Made by a program: the position numbers and the translations under genes. Shown here piece after piece: positions 34,798 to 48,534 of a stretch of DNA of 64,000 nt. Numbering within the stretch: position 1 is the stretch's first letter; every line of letters starts with the position of its first letter. The DNA is from Brugia malayi (taxonomy: Eukaryota; Nematoda; Chromadorea; Rhabditida; Onchocercidae): positions 7,354,001-7,418,000 of the forward strand of contig NW_025062478.1 of assembly GCF_000002995.4 (NCBI RefSeq), given 5' to 3'. The notes under the pieces are model-generated. The model saw only the letters and a program-made list of their open reading frames with translations, ran no database searches and was not told where the DNA came from.

Positions 34798-37700
34798 TGT
34801 TCCAGTCATTCTTTGAATAAAAATAAAGCAATTTATTTAATTTCTTAAAGTTAAAGTTTTCTTATCAGTAATCGAGAAATATGCATTGCAAGAAACCTCT
34901 CATATTTAGAATTTTCATGCTTAATTATCAATATGAGTAACTAACTGTATCGTTTGAAATATAGTTGGACTACATTAATATAACTTTTTGCAATTTTTTT
35001 TACAATTATGGAACTAGTTGACTAGTTATGATCGATGCAAGGCGACAGAGTGGGAATCAAGAAATACGATATTGCTTTTTCAGGGGATTGAAACCTCAGG
35101 ATTTTCTATTCTTATTTCTAATTATTCTGGAATGAATTTCTCTGAGAACGAAGTTGTGAGGTAGAAAGTAGTGATTAATTCGCTTAAATTAGAGAAACCT
35201 TTAAAGTCAACTTTTTATGAAGCAAATAAGTGGTTTGAAATGAGTTAGGTACAACAGTCTAATCATGTATTTATAGGATTATAAAATAGAATACTGCTGA
35301 GTATGTAAATTGATGATTCCGCGTGGCAATTTTCTCTCATAACATATCCATCCTAGTTGTTAAGCAGTACATATCAGTGTGTTTCTAAGGATCGAAAGAT
35401 GAATGGAGGATTAGTACTACTGTATGACGACAAAGAAACCCCTAAATACTTCAACTAATCATAAGACTAGCAGTACTTTGCACTAAACACCAGGTGGACG
35501 GGCTTTCTGCTTTGTCAACTACAGTATTCGCCCATTCAGTAATTACTGCAGATTTACATATTCAAATTATATTATTTATGAGTAGTTGTTATTAGTGAAG
35601 CGCCAATTGTTATGCTATGCTGGAAAAAAGAGTTACATCAACAGATGCAAACTTTTACGGTAAATGCAAATGAATTTTACATCATAGTAAGTGGTAACAA
35701 AGTATTTGTATGAATTTAAAAATTAAATGTAGGAATTAAGCAAAAGTTATAATATTTTATCTCACTGCCAAATTTTGATAGCCTTGTATGTATAAAAGTG
35801 ACGTGTCGTTTCTTTATTGTGCTATTAATTATTAGTGCAATTAATTTTTGCTTTCTGTCATAATGAAATTAATTTCATTCATTTTACTTTTTTTTTTTTT
35901 TTTTTTGATTTTTTTCCACTGAGTTAATTTTGAATTTACCATATGTTTCTAAAACTTTAATTCAATCAGATGTCAGATTATATATTGCCATTTATGTTTC
36001 ATTGAAGCCAGTTTTTTTTTTTTTTCAAGATAAAACCTTTAGTCGATTAACGATGAAGACATGTTATCGATGCTCAGCAAGCCACTAAAAAGCATTTATA
36101 GCGGAATATCAAAGTGATCAGTTCAGCTTCCAGCTGAGAACAAATATGCATAAATGAAATCGCTTTCCAGGCGCTCGTCTTTTGCATCTATAACATTTCA
36201 TCTTTACAGATTTTATTGGTTATCAAGTTAATTCCTAAAATTTCTAACTGCGTACTTATATTTTTTAAGTTTTACAATAATTTAATAGAGCTTAGTTCAT
36301 TTCTTGGAAGCTCTTAAATTGATTTTAAGTCTACATCACAAACACAAACAAAAAAGTCCAGTTTTATTTTTGGACTGATTACTGTGTAAAAGAGTTCACA
36401 ATTATATAAAGCAAATCTTAAAAAAAGTCTACTTCAGGAAGGATACAAATGTATTATTTAAATTTAAAATTATATGGGTGAAAAACTGGACTTGCAGCTC
36501 GTTACCACCATATCATTTCTTATGATAATGTATTTCAAATTGTTCTATTTCCTTTATTTTTCATCGCAATCGCCAATGCTTGTTTTCTTATTTGTTTATA
36601 AACTTAAAAATAAAAAAGTTTTTACTCATTTTAAATAATCTCTAAATAACTCCGAAAAAAAAAAAACCCAAATTTTATAATTGCTTAATTAACTCTCTAG
36701 TTTCTACAGGAATTATGTTTTTCTCAATTATTAATATATGTTTAAATAAGAAGCACTTTTGTCGAAACTTCATGTGCTAAATTAAATGAAACTAATTTGC
36801 ATAAGATACCGAATTCATTACCAAATTTTTTTATTTTCATTTGCAAATGAGTTATTTAACAAATTAATTTTCATGATATAATTTCGTGGCATAGTTAACA
36901 TTAATAAATTGTGCGATATTTTAATTTTAATCTTCTTTAGATTAAGTATTAAAGTAAGCAGTTTTATAAATGTGTACAATTGCTTGAATTTCAGATTTTA
37001 TGGATGAAAGAACACAACGGAAATTAATGCTGCCGTTCTTCCAAAAAAAATTGAAGATAAAGACATGCTCAATCACCAGATGAAAACAACTTCACTCAAA
37101 TAAAGACGTGTTCAATCTTCATAAACTAATTATCACCAATCGATAATATCGTGATCTCAACGGAGAGCTGTTCAAACTTTTAGTGTAGTAGCAACCGGAA
37201 AGTTCTGATAATGCCAATCGCTAAATAATTACTTCAATTTGTCATCAGTTCACGGTTCACGGATTAGCGATTTTATTTTCCATTTGTGCATACAATTTTA
37301 AAAGCTGAAGGTAAGTTCAAAAGTTAAAGATCACATTATTGAAAATAATTTATGTTACTCTAGATTTTCTAAAATAATCAATGATTAGCAGCACTTGATA
37401 ATTCATCGTTGATAGTTAGTAACTTGTAACACACAATGAATTCAACGTATGTTCGATACATTTTTAACTTTTTCATATAAATTGGTTCGTCATTATCAGA
37501 ATGATTGATTGACCACTTAAAAATTTTTTATGCCCTTCCCACTTCAAAAAAAAAATTGGCTCATTTCGGAAATAGGGATCTTGCTCAAAGAGGCTTAGTC
37601 CCATAAAGATTTTAAAAATTTTATCACTTGTCATTAAAATAACTCTTCTAAGAACACAAGTACTTTTTGTGTACTTTGGATTTTATACTCTTGGTTTCTT

Positions 37701-38890
37701 AAGCATTTTTTGATGCAGCTAAGGCTGGTTTTCTGATCGCTTTTTTAGAAATTAATTTTACAAAAGTGAATGTTTTATTTAAGAAAAAAGCGAAATTATT
37801 TTCTAATTAGGATTTTCTAATTAGTGTCATTGTTTTGGTCAAATCAGTAAATTTGAATGCTATTCTGCCGTTTTTAAACTAACATCTAAAAAGCTTTGCT
37901 GTTTTTTGGATAATACTGAACTGTTTGTAGTTCGTTGTTTGCCATACCTCAGCAAAAATTGTGAAAAAAAAACAAAAGAGAATTAATCGTTAGAGACGAA
38001 AGGAGGGTCCATCTTTTATACATTGAAAAAATATTTCTTTAAATTTAATAAAGGAAGGCAACTTCATTTTTAGTGTTTTTTTCTTAGTCCATACATTGCA
38101 CCATGAAAAATTGAATTTGCACATGCTAAACCAATTTGCTCTTTTTTCATTCAAGAACGAGACTCCAACACAATATCTTGGATGTTGTAATGTTTTAATT
38201 TTCCTAGGAACTTCTGTCAATGGTTTGCACTAATTTCATGTCTGAAGCGGAACTGCATCTAACGTAAACTTCTGCCAAATTATTTATTGTCATTAATTAG
38301 TTACAACTTGAATTAATATCTTAACTCGAAATAGTAAAGGGAAAGTGAAATGCATTAACTAAATAATTTGCGTATGCAAATTCTATCGCTGACTTTGTAT
38401 TTTTTTGTTTCACGTTTACTTTGCATAAATATCCATGCAGATTCTTCGGGTAAAATATGTTGGAATGCTTGATGCATATTTGACAAAAAAATAGATCAAT
38501 TCTTAAATGGCTTTGACATGGTGCGTCGAAATCCATTACAGTTTTTTGAGTGCAGAAGTGTTACCGAGAAGCTTTTCAAATATTATAATTAGTAGCGTAA
38601 AATTTGCATGAGAGATTGAAATTCGTCTGCTGAATAAGTTTCTTTGATTCATCGTGGAATAATTCATAAATATTTAATTAGCGCTCGTTTTTCTTCCCAT
38701 TCTTTGCAACACTGCACTGTTCTCGTGTGATTATGTTTAACAATGGAAAATTTTTCAGCCATTGCAACTCTCGAATTTCTTGTGAGTTTAGCTTAAGTTA
38801 TATTCAAAGCTGAAATAAATGTGCGTGCCATTGCCAGGAAACAAAAATCAATATGCCGACTAACGTTGTGGCAAAAATTATTGACATTTC

Positions 38891-39088
38891 TTGGAAGGAA
38901 ATCTTCTTAAAATAATTTTTCAACAACTAAACTATATTGTCAAAAGAGAAGCAGCAACTTTACGTCTACCAAATACAGTAGAGGAGATAGCTCTTTTGAG
39001 AATTAGACCCTCAGCATTTGTTCATGATGCTGATAATTCAACAACAGAATCTTGCAGAGTATTCGGCATTTATTCGATTTTATTATTG
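38891..39088 (+). CDS. exon-like frame, unknown
   Basis: The plus strand is open from 38891 past 39088; the central part reads REAATLRLPNTVEEIALL then RIRPSAFVHDADNS, which looks protein-like. A donor G|GTTAGT occurs at 39089. There is no ATG and only weak acceptors upstream (polypyrimidine AATTTTTCAAC near 38920). It could be one exon of an unrecognised plus-strand gene or a relic. Confidence 0.2.
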
Positions 39089-42000
39089 GTTAGTTGTAAT
39101 CAACATTTGAAGTCCACATGGTGTTGTTTGATTATTATGAAATTTTATTATGAAAGTACGTTGCAAAATGAAATTGTATCATATGAAAATTGTTGAACAT
39201 TAATGGAAAGAAAATGAGAGCATTCTAAACAGGATAACAATAATCTTCGTGAATTAGATATTTCTCAATTTCTAGTATCAAAAATAGTACCACAAAACAA
39301 TTCATGATAAATGATGTATTTTAAAATAAGAATGTGATTTATTGTTTCTCTGACTAACTGACTAAATTTCATAAAAAAGGCAGGAGTTCAATCACAAACG
39401 AGGATCAGCCATATCTTAGTTGCAGTAGACACGGCATTTCTAAAAATTGATTATTTTCCTGTTCAGGTGACAATTTCTTTGCGACGAAAATAAAATAAAT
39501 GTCAGAGCTTCTTTATTAATGTCAGAAATAGGAAGAACGAAATGGAATAACGGGGAGAATTGAAATGTGCAACAAATTTCGAATTCCAATATTTTCAGGT
39601 TAAGAAATTAGAGAAGAAGCTAATTGAAGTAATTACAAATCCTTGCTGATCGATTTATATTTGAATTGATATAACAAAAGCTCTTATACAGTAAAAATTT
39701 ACCAGTAACCATTCGGAAATTTCCAGGACAATCTACAAAGTGTGCAGTTTTTAAATAGAAAATATTGACTTGATATCCATAGTTTTTGATCAAAACCTTT
39801 GTCAGCTTTATTTTATATCGTTTTACTATTATTAATAGCACTATTCTGTAATAAACTTCGGAAACAATTTTCAGAAAATGAGCTCTTGAATTCCGACTTT
39901 CGAATCAAAGTTTTCATACAGTTATTATAGCAAAATGTTATTTTTATATAAAAATAGTTTTTTTTTTTTTTTTTTTCAGTTTTCTACTTTTCGTTTCATT
40001 ATGAAAGAAACAATTGCCTTCTACAAATATCGAAGGTACATATTTCATCTTTATTTTTATCTTTTCTTTTATTTCCTTCACAACTGCATTTCTGATCACA
40101 ATTTTAGAACAGTATCTGAATCAGTCAATGTTAAAAATAATAGTATTTCATCGTTTTTTTCTTAACAATTTGTCAGTGATTGTTTCTGACTACTCAAAAG
40201 ATTGCAAAATTTTTGTTTTGTCATTATTGTACTAATCAAACAAAATGAGATGCCGCTGTGAGTGAAAGAACTGAATTAAAAACAAAGCTATTTGAAATTT
40301 CAAAGTTGTAGAAAGATATTTCTTAGATTAAATTTAACATTATTTCAAACAACTGGAAAAAACTTCTTAAATATGCAGACACAATAGCAAATTTTTCAAG
40401 AAATATTTGAACTTTATACTAAAATTTTCAAACTGGAGGACTACTGCCAAATTTATGACAATATCATTTGTTGGTATTTTTACTTTTGCAAACTTCAGAA
40501 TCTTATAAGAAAAAATATTTAAATATTTCTCTCAAAATATAGGTTAGGTCTTTATGTAGTGTTCATATATTTTATTTCAAGTGTTGACTTCATTCTTGTA
40601 ACAATTGATTAAATTTTCTCATCTTTTTTGTGCTTTAACTGAAATTCTTCCAATCAAATTTTGATTCATCATTTTACAGCGGAAGAAATTTTCATTGCTA
40701 AAAACGTAGCGTTTTATCAGTTTCATATTATTAGCCAATTAAGTGGTAAAAGTTTCTACTGATGCAAGCGTAATTGACGTTCCGTTTACATCCCACACGC
40801 AGTTTAAATGTTTACGGTTTATGGAAGCTTTAAGTAAACAAATCTTAAAGATTCCGTCCTAACTTCTGTCCAATGTCACTGTCACATATACTGCAAATTT
40901 TCTATACCAAACTTAACTTCCTCTAGTTTCATGCATCAAATCTGTTGCGATACACAGAGTTGAAAGAGTTGCATATTGGGACGCAGAAGTGCCGCAAACC
41001 GCCTCGCTTATCCAAGATTGTCGTCTGGACCGCAAGTCGAGACTGATTGTTGGGGATTGTTTTTCTGTAGTTTTGCTGGCTTCAATAAAAGGTATTGATT
41101 GCAGAATTGAACAATGAAAGCAACAAGAGAGAATTGATGGCAGTCTTTGAGAGGTTTGCTATGTTACTCCATGGATGGTTTGCTTGCACGAAGTGAATAA
41201 GTATAGCAATGGATTCTGGAGCATTTCTGGTGATTTACTTCATTTGAATACTGATTAAGACTGATTAAAGGGAAGATTGTGATTGGTTTTATGGCCACTG
41301 AATTAGAACTTATAACTGAAGTTACATGAGCCAGGATTCAGTAAGAATTTAGAAATTTCAGTGATGAATAGTTAATGGCTTGAAGAAGACTTCGATTTCA
41401 TGAAAAAGTTTAGTTTTTCAACTGACATTTTAAAAGATAAAATCTGCGGACTTCAAAGGTACGTGTAGTTCCTTAAAATATTTAAATCTACGATAAATTC
41501 TTTGCGTCGAATTTTGATGTTAAATATCAGAATAACAAATTCTCATCCAGGAGTATTTTCTTCCGATTTCTGCAGATTTATTGCTGTTTGAATAAGATAA
41601 TTCAAGAAGCTGTTAAATTCCATGTTAATAATGACTAAGTTAATTAATTAGTCCCTAAAAATTTTCAAACGAACAATGCACGGAAATGGCTAAATTTTGC
41701 AGTAGCTGAATTCTCTATTGTGTTATTTTATAACCTTAGGTTGATCCCACTTCAAAATTGAAGTCATAAGTAAAAAAATCGCTTTTTCATTTCTGCTATT
41801 GAGTAATCATTTCAAATCCGGTTGAATCAACATATGTATAAGTAATTGAAGTTTACATAGTATTTTCTTCGAAAAGTTCTTCTGAAATTAATTACTTTAT
41901 GGTCTTTTGTGAGGAATTTGATTTTGGTTCGTTTAAAAGCAAAGAAATTGGTTTAGTCAGGCCTTATTCACAACTTCAATATATATTCACAGTGCATCCA

Positions 42001-44824
42001 TACATATGTGCAAGTCGGATAAGGTACTTTTCACCATTTTTTATTTCGCTCTTCACATTATAGAGAAGTCAAGAAAGGAAGGGAGGAATATATCGCTGCT
42101 TATTTTATAAGCTATTGTAAAATTCTGTGCATCAGATGACTAGTACTCACATACGACAATATTTCATAAAGTTGTGGCTTTTTAACATTACAACAAAATT
42201 TTTTAAACTTTTCGTCCTTTTTAATGCACGGTTTAAATCACATGATAGTTCCTGTTGATCTGGAAATAGGATAGGTAGCAGTAAATCATATTTAACTTTT
42301 AGCTTTTTTGTGAATATCTTTATAAATGAATCCTCGTTGAGGGATATTATAGTGGGAATTTAATGAGAGTTAATGAGATTTGGTTGCTATTACTAACAGG
42401 TGGTAGCTTTCATTTTTTAAGGTAATTTATTTGCTCAACAATGAACGTATTAAGGGTTTCGTTGTATTTGCTTCATTTTCTAGGCATTTCTATTATTTTC
42501 TATAATTTGTAATTTGTTGTTATAGCATGTTGTTTATGATCTCATGTCAAATTAAGATCATTGCATCGGATTTAGCTATCTATAGCAAATCAAAGTGTTT
42601 GTTCAGGACCGAAAATACTGCACTTTTCAATATATAAACAAAGATGGTTGACTTTGAAGGAAACTCCAGCTGTAGAAGGGAAAGGGAACTTTATTGTAAA
42701 TGTTTACCAAAAACAATAAACTATATGATAATCATTGTGGTGGGAATTTCATATCCTAGATTGATCTTTAATCTTATATATTTTCATAAAAATGCTCTCA
42801 TACAGTTAGTTATCTTATAGAGAAATTTAAATTTACTCATCTAAGTACATATCAGCAGCTAACTTCAGTTACTTGCCGTTGATGGTAGGTTATCAATCAT
42901 TTTTATGATATATAGCTTATTCATAATGATCATCTGGATAAAACCAAGTTTTTTGTATTATGGTCAGAAAAAATGAACCGAATGACTCCATAAAGTACAT
43001 CAAAGACTGATTATAAAATGAAAACTAATCATAATCGAAATCATTTCCATGTACAAGGCTGGAACTATTTCATTCCCAAGTTTGTTTTCTAGTTGTACTC
43101 TATCATCAGGTTTTCATTAGCCGCTATTTTACTGTTTGATTTTTTTTTTTTCTAAATTATTTTCCAATCAGTACTATTCTAAATCATTTAAGGAAATGAA
43201 TGTAGGACGTTAAATAATAATTAATGGAGCTGCCTTGCTCAGTTTTGATTATTCGTATCAAGATTTATAAAATATCTGAAGTCATATATTTGCAAACAGA
43301 TGAAAATGATTTTTCCCTTTGGTGAATTTACTTTAAGATGCCAGCAGAATGTAGTTCTCGTCTACGTTATGTTTTTAAGGTGCATTCATTTTCACTATGT
43401 TTACATTTCGTTCATTCTATCCTGAAGTTAAAATGAATTGCTGAATTTTACTGTAATATGAATGGTAAGCACTTCTTTTGTAGAGAAAGTCGTCGCCAGA
43501 TATGTTCTGCAAAGATCTTTTGTTTAGATCAGTGAATCTTCGTCATTTGAGCTTTGAAAAAGAAAATAACTGCTTCAGTAGTGTCCTCAGTTTTCCTTTC
43601 CCTTTTCGATGTTTGTCATAAATTCGTAGAGGTAATTTAGAGCATGATGTTGGTTACATTCATTAAGCTGAGGCTAATCGATCAGGATTATTTTGCTTTA
43701 TGTTATCTTAGTGTCCTAGTCGAAACTTACCTAACACGGCATGTGCCCCGTTTATCAGCTTCTTGCTAACTGTTATAGTTGCATAGAATTGAAATTGGCT
43801 TCAAAAATCATTCATTTCTCAAATGTCAAAGTCGTCTTGCCTCCTTTCATGTGAAAATTTAATTTTCTTTTACACTTCGCAAAATTATTTAAACCTACCT
43901 TTGCTAGTTTAGGAAATATTCTTCATTTTTACTCATATAATGTTGCTACTTTCTTCTAGCAATCTAAAAAATCGTTTAGTAAAGAAACATTTTGATCTTT
44001 TACTTCCTTCACTTTCTTGAGAAAAATAAGCAGAAGTAAATTAATTTCCAAAATAAAAACTCCAATTCCACTGTTTTTTTTTTTTTTCACTTTGTTTTTT
44101 TCTTATCGCTTTGGACCTTTTATAGTTGAAATATATGTATAATCATCTTCAGGGACATTTCCATAACACCATTATTTTTCATCGATTTCTTTTGCAGTTT
44201 ACTTTTTTTGTGCAGAAAACGTTGCTGCAATGGATTATAGAAAATATATATTGTTTACAAGAGATTGTGAAGAAATAGTGCTGAGAACAAAGTGAGGGAA
44301 GAAATAGAATATTTGGTGTACGCTGAAGTGAAAGGAGCCTTTCAAGCATTGTTTTTGATGACTTCAGTTTATAGGCATTTATTCTTTTAAATTTTCCGCA
44401 AAATGTGATAAATAGTCAGATAAATGAAAATATACGTCGTCATTTTGACGAATCGATTTCTTATCTCATTATCATTATTGTATGGTAATTTTTCTCGGAA
44501 CTTTTATCCAACTAATAACTCGTTCCGTAGCAATTACAATGTGGAAAAAAGTAAAGTACATTGGAGCAAATATATGTTTTTTTTTTTTTTTTTTTTGGAC
44601 AGTATTTGAAGAATTCTAAATAAATTACATCTTATACATAGAGCTCCAGTGCCAATCACCCGATTTATTTCATTTTGTCAAGGATGCAAAATTTCGATCA
44701 TAGCTTTGAGTAGCATGTTCAGAGTGCTAGGTTGTTTTCTTTCATAAAATATACAGGTAAAACAAACAGCATACAATAATGATTTGTTACATATATCTCT
44801 AGAAAATCATTTTTCAGTCTTCCA

Positions 44825-45037
44825 GTGATCATTGTCGCAACTTGCAATTTTCAGCTTGTGTGCACTTCGGTCGCCATCGCTTCACAATATAACAGTTGCA
44901 GTTATCCCTTGTTTTTGTCAACGCGGCTTCACTTAAACAGAGTAATGGACCGTACTACACTGAAGTTTATTGTACCATTTGATTTACCCACTGCCTTTGG
45001 AAGCGGTTATCAAAGTTTAAAATTTCGCCGTGGTTGA
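44825..45037 (+). CDS. exon-like frame, unknown
   Basis: An ATTTTCAG acceptor ending at 44854 precedes an open frame ending at TGA 45035-45037. An internal ATG at 44945 gives MDRTTLKFIVPFDLPTAFGS and a basic end (FRRG). It could be a short terminal exon or a small orphan frame. No partner exon was found, and it does not join in phase to the OXR1-like gene. Confidence 0.2.
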   Translation: MIIVATCNFQLVCTSVAIASQYNSCSYPLFLSTRLHLNRVMDRTTLKFIVPFDLPTAFGSGYQSLKFRRG

Positions 45038-46630
45038 ATATCACTTTTCTTACATGGGATTGAGTCGCTCTGTTCAGCCTAAACATTATGAGCATAAAAT
45101 TTTTGGGGATGTTGGAGTTGAAAATATTGAGACTTCGGACAACTTCTGTAGAATAATCATATGTATGATATTTGCCTTTTTTACACTGAAAGGTGCCATT
45201 TAGAAAATCTCCAAGAATCTCAAACGATTTTGATAATGATTTGGTGCTATGACAAGATTTTTCTACAGTAACAAAGGCATTATCAGTATGTTTTGCATTT
45301 ATTTATTGTTTGTTTAATAACAATTTGTTTTCATCGATTTTCGATAAATAGCAGCCTTCGTCAGCCCTCTTTCTTTGACTGCGTGGCCGATCATCGTATT
45401 CTTTTTTTAAAACAAAAAGTTTCGGAAATTTCCTAACTTAAGTCACTTTTGAATTCTCAGTATTTACCTATCCCAGGTTGACATGAATATCTCATGGATA
45501 TTGACTTGTTACAGCGATCGTTCCAATTGATAGTTCACACCTTAATAATGTTTTGTTTATCTGCGCGTGTGGAATTCACGTGTTTCTGCACTTAAATTTA
45601 AATTAAAGACACATAAATTTTGTGAAAAAATTAGTATCACCAGTATGTATTAAGTAATGTAGTGAATAACATTAGTATTTAGCTGGTTCAGTACAAATTC
45701 AATACTTCTTTATATTGGTAAAGATACATTAAATTCATTGACCTTCAAGTTCATTTTCATTATTATTTCCTCTGCTTCCACTCAACTTTCGCTTTTTTTT
45801 TTTTTTGGTTTCCTTGGTATTTGTTACTTTGTTGACGGTTGTTCCAAACTTATTTCGTTTTATTTTCCTTTACGTCTAATTATGCATTCTTCAAGATTTT
45901 GAATTAATTAATTTTTTTTCGCTATCGTTGGCGTGAATTGGATGCTTGAATGCTTGAAATGTTAGTTTGTTTTTTACTGAGTATCAAAGTGAATATTTTC
46001 TTTAGCGACTCACTTGTATCAGCCCGATAAGCAAACTCTTGATTTGATTCTCAATGAATGCCTCCAGTATTATTTAGTCGCTTGCATAACTGTTCTTTTA
46101 ATTGATTTTAAAATTTGTTCCAATTATAAGAGCTTGTTCTGACCGAATGATTCTTAAAACTTTAAGTTCGTTTTTATGCCAAACGTTTTTTAATTGGAAG
46201 AAATTCCTCGTTTTAGGAGCAAAAGTTTTCAAGTTGTTTGCAATGATAATATTTTTTATGTAGCTTGATGGTTTTCAATTAATGGTAAACAAATTGTTAT
46301 GTCTGTAACATCCATTATCCATTACGAGCAGCAATGGTATGCTTACCTTTTGATGAAAAAATGTTCAGGAGATATTAAGATTACCCTGCATTTTGTTTTT
46401 TATTATAAAATTGGGGAAAAAGCAGCTGATTTACATACGTTTGAGAATTAGGTCTAACGGTACATGTTATTTTGGTGTATAGAGTCATTAAGCGCCTCTT
46501 TTATACGAGTTTTGATGTAATGAGAAGCCGTATGAATTAACAGGAATCCATTCCCAACTCCATTACTGCGTTTATTCAGCCAGTAAATATTTTCTCGATA
46601 TCCCTGTAGTCTGATGTAGTTCCTCCTCAT

Positions 46631-46698
46631 TTAAACTCCAGAATTATTCATTCAAATTAACTCAGTTAAACTCCAGAATTATTCATTCAAATTAACTA
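46631..46698. repeat. two-copy 35-bp tandem duplication
   Basis: TTAAACTCCAGAATTATTCA and the following bases repeat with a period of 35 bp (46631-46665, 46666-46698), essentially without change. Probably a recent local duplication. Confidence 0.9.
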
Positions 46699-47956
46699 CT
46701 TTCTGCCATTTCTGAGATAAGCTTGATTCTAAGACAAACTTGGTGATATGATACTTTATGCTAAAACATGATATCGATTGGTAGATAATATACATAAATT
46801 CTCTCATGCAACGGCGTGAGATCAGTTTCATGTTCCTTTTTATGTTTTATTCATTCATTTTAATCATTTAATAATTAATCAGATTATTATTTAAGCCTAG
46901 TTGAACCTAACAGAGATCTTCTGGAATTCATTGAAACTTGGTCTTTCAACTGATTAAAATAATACAATGTAGAATAAAACAAGTAACTGGATATACACAC
47001 TGATGATTTTTTATGGACATAGTTTGAATCTTTCTCTTTTCAGTCTGAAATTGTATTTTCATCGTTTGAAGGGCAATGAAATCAATATACATTTGTGATA
47101 GTAATGCATAATTTCGTTTAAGGTACCAGTTGATTAAATTTTAAAAATTAGATGTGTGAATTTGTTTGTGGAAACGTGTTTGATTTGTTGCTTAAAAATT
47201 GCCTGTATTTATTCATCTTTTGGTAGAGGAATTTTTTTCCGAATTGAATGACTGAAGGATAAAAAATGTTACCTCGTTTTAGTACAGATATCATTCACAT
47301 TTTATCTTTTATTTGTACTTTAGTTCACCGGGCGCTTGAAATAAGACGTTAAAGTTTAGTTGAAAGTGAGAAAATGAGTAAGCAAAAGCAAATCATTTTC
47401 AATATTTATTCCTGAAATATTGGTTTTTATTCGAAAAGGCTCTCTCCTCATGGCAAGAGAAAATTGGAATCTGCTTTGTAGACTCGCAAGCTTTATTTTT
47501 TATGTTTTTAAGATGTACTTTTGAGCATATTTGAGTTCCTGTCATCCATAAATGAATTTTCTGTTTTGCTGAGCTTATTATATAGTGTTTGTAGTTCACA
47601 TGGTGCTCTTCTTTCCTATTATAATTCCCAGTACGAAAGTTTCTTATTAAAATTTGATTTAACAGCACTTACATTTGCATTCCTTAGTCAATAGAAGAGA
47701 TAGCTAGAATGAATTTGACTTGGCTGGTATAAGTTTCAATTTTAATTACACATACTTTGACACTTTACCAGAATTTGATTTACTAAGTAATAATAAGTAT
47801 TAGGTATAATTTAGGTTATAATTTTATAAATATATTGCGCTATTCATAACCAGTGAACTTCAGTAGTGTTCAAAAATCCAAAAATCCTTGCATCTGAAGA
47901 TCAAGGATTATATTTTCATAGTTGACTGAAGTTTGCATTTTTAGTACTTCATGATT

Positions 47957-48462
47957 TTACTTGAAAAACCATTTTATTTTCAAAATTCTATTTAAAAGCA
48001 GTTGGAAATTTCTATAACGAAACATGATCTTTGCAAGTTTGGTAAGTTAAAATTTTCCTCTTTTTCTGCTCTTTTCTGCTTCTGTCTTTGTTACAGGAAA
48101 AATTATTTTGATAGTCAAAATCAAGAAAATTTTTTTTGTCTAGCGCGTGGAATAAAAGTCTCTTATTTTCTGTAATTTTTATTTCAGTTACTGAGATATT
48201 TTAACAACCTTACTATTGAAATCTTGTAATCTCACACAGCAGTTATTTGTTGTTGTCACTTACTAATTATCGACCAGTTTATATCATTTTAATTCCAGCG
48301 ATCGTTTTTTTAATAAATTAATATTCCAGTTTCCAGCAAGTAATTGTCTCATTCAAATCAAGTTTAACCTTTTTTTTTTTTATTGCAAAGATCATGTTTC
48401 GTTGTAGAAATTTCCAACTGCTTTTAAATAGAATTTTGAAAATAAAATGGTTTTTCAAGTAA
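47957..48462. repeat. 80-bp inverted repeat, 346-bp spacer
   Basis: Bases 47957-48036 and 48383-48462 are reverse complements at 79 of 80 positions (one A/G difference). The spacer (48037-48382) contains an ordinary AT-rich sequence including a TTACAG acceptor-like site. The right arm ends 72 bp before the first OXR1-like coding exon. A transcript through it would form a near-perfect 80-bp duplex. It could be a foldback transposon; terminal duplications are not obvious. Confidence 0.95.
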
Positions 48463-48534
48463 TGTACCTGCTATTTAACATTGCAGAAGGAAAATTTCTT
48501 GTTTCCGGGATAAGCATTCTGTTTTCTTTTACAG

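Larger units (their letters stand above)
32947..47956. other. 15-kb largely non-coding region
   Basis: No gene can be supported. It holds a (TA)10 microsatellite (33171-33190), a pre-miRNA-like hairpin (34726-34797), T tracts (35888-35906, 39959-39976, 44577-44597), weak exon-like frames (38891-39088, 44825-45037) and a 35-bp tandem duplication (46631-46698). A perfect GTAAGT donor after CTGAAG at 37311 and several other donor-like sites could mark non-coding first exons of the OXR1-like gene downstream, which would make part of this region its promoter or first intron; that is speculation. Confidence 0.5.

Noticed and set aside
40960..41060. GC-richer stretch considered as a tRNA or snRNA gene
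   Set aside because: No cloverleaf, no GGTTCRA B-box and no spliced-leader or U-RNA motif could be found.
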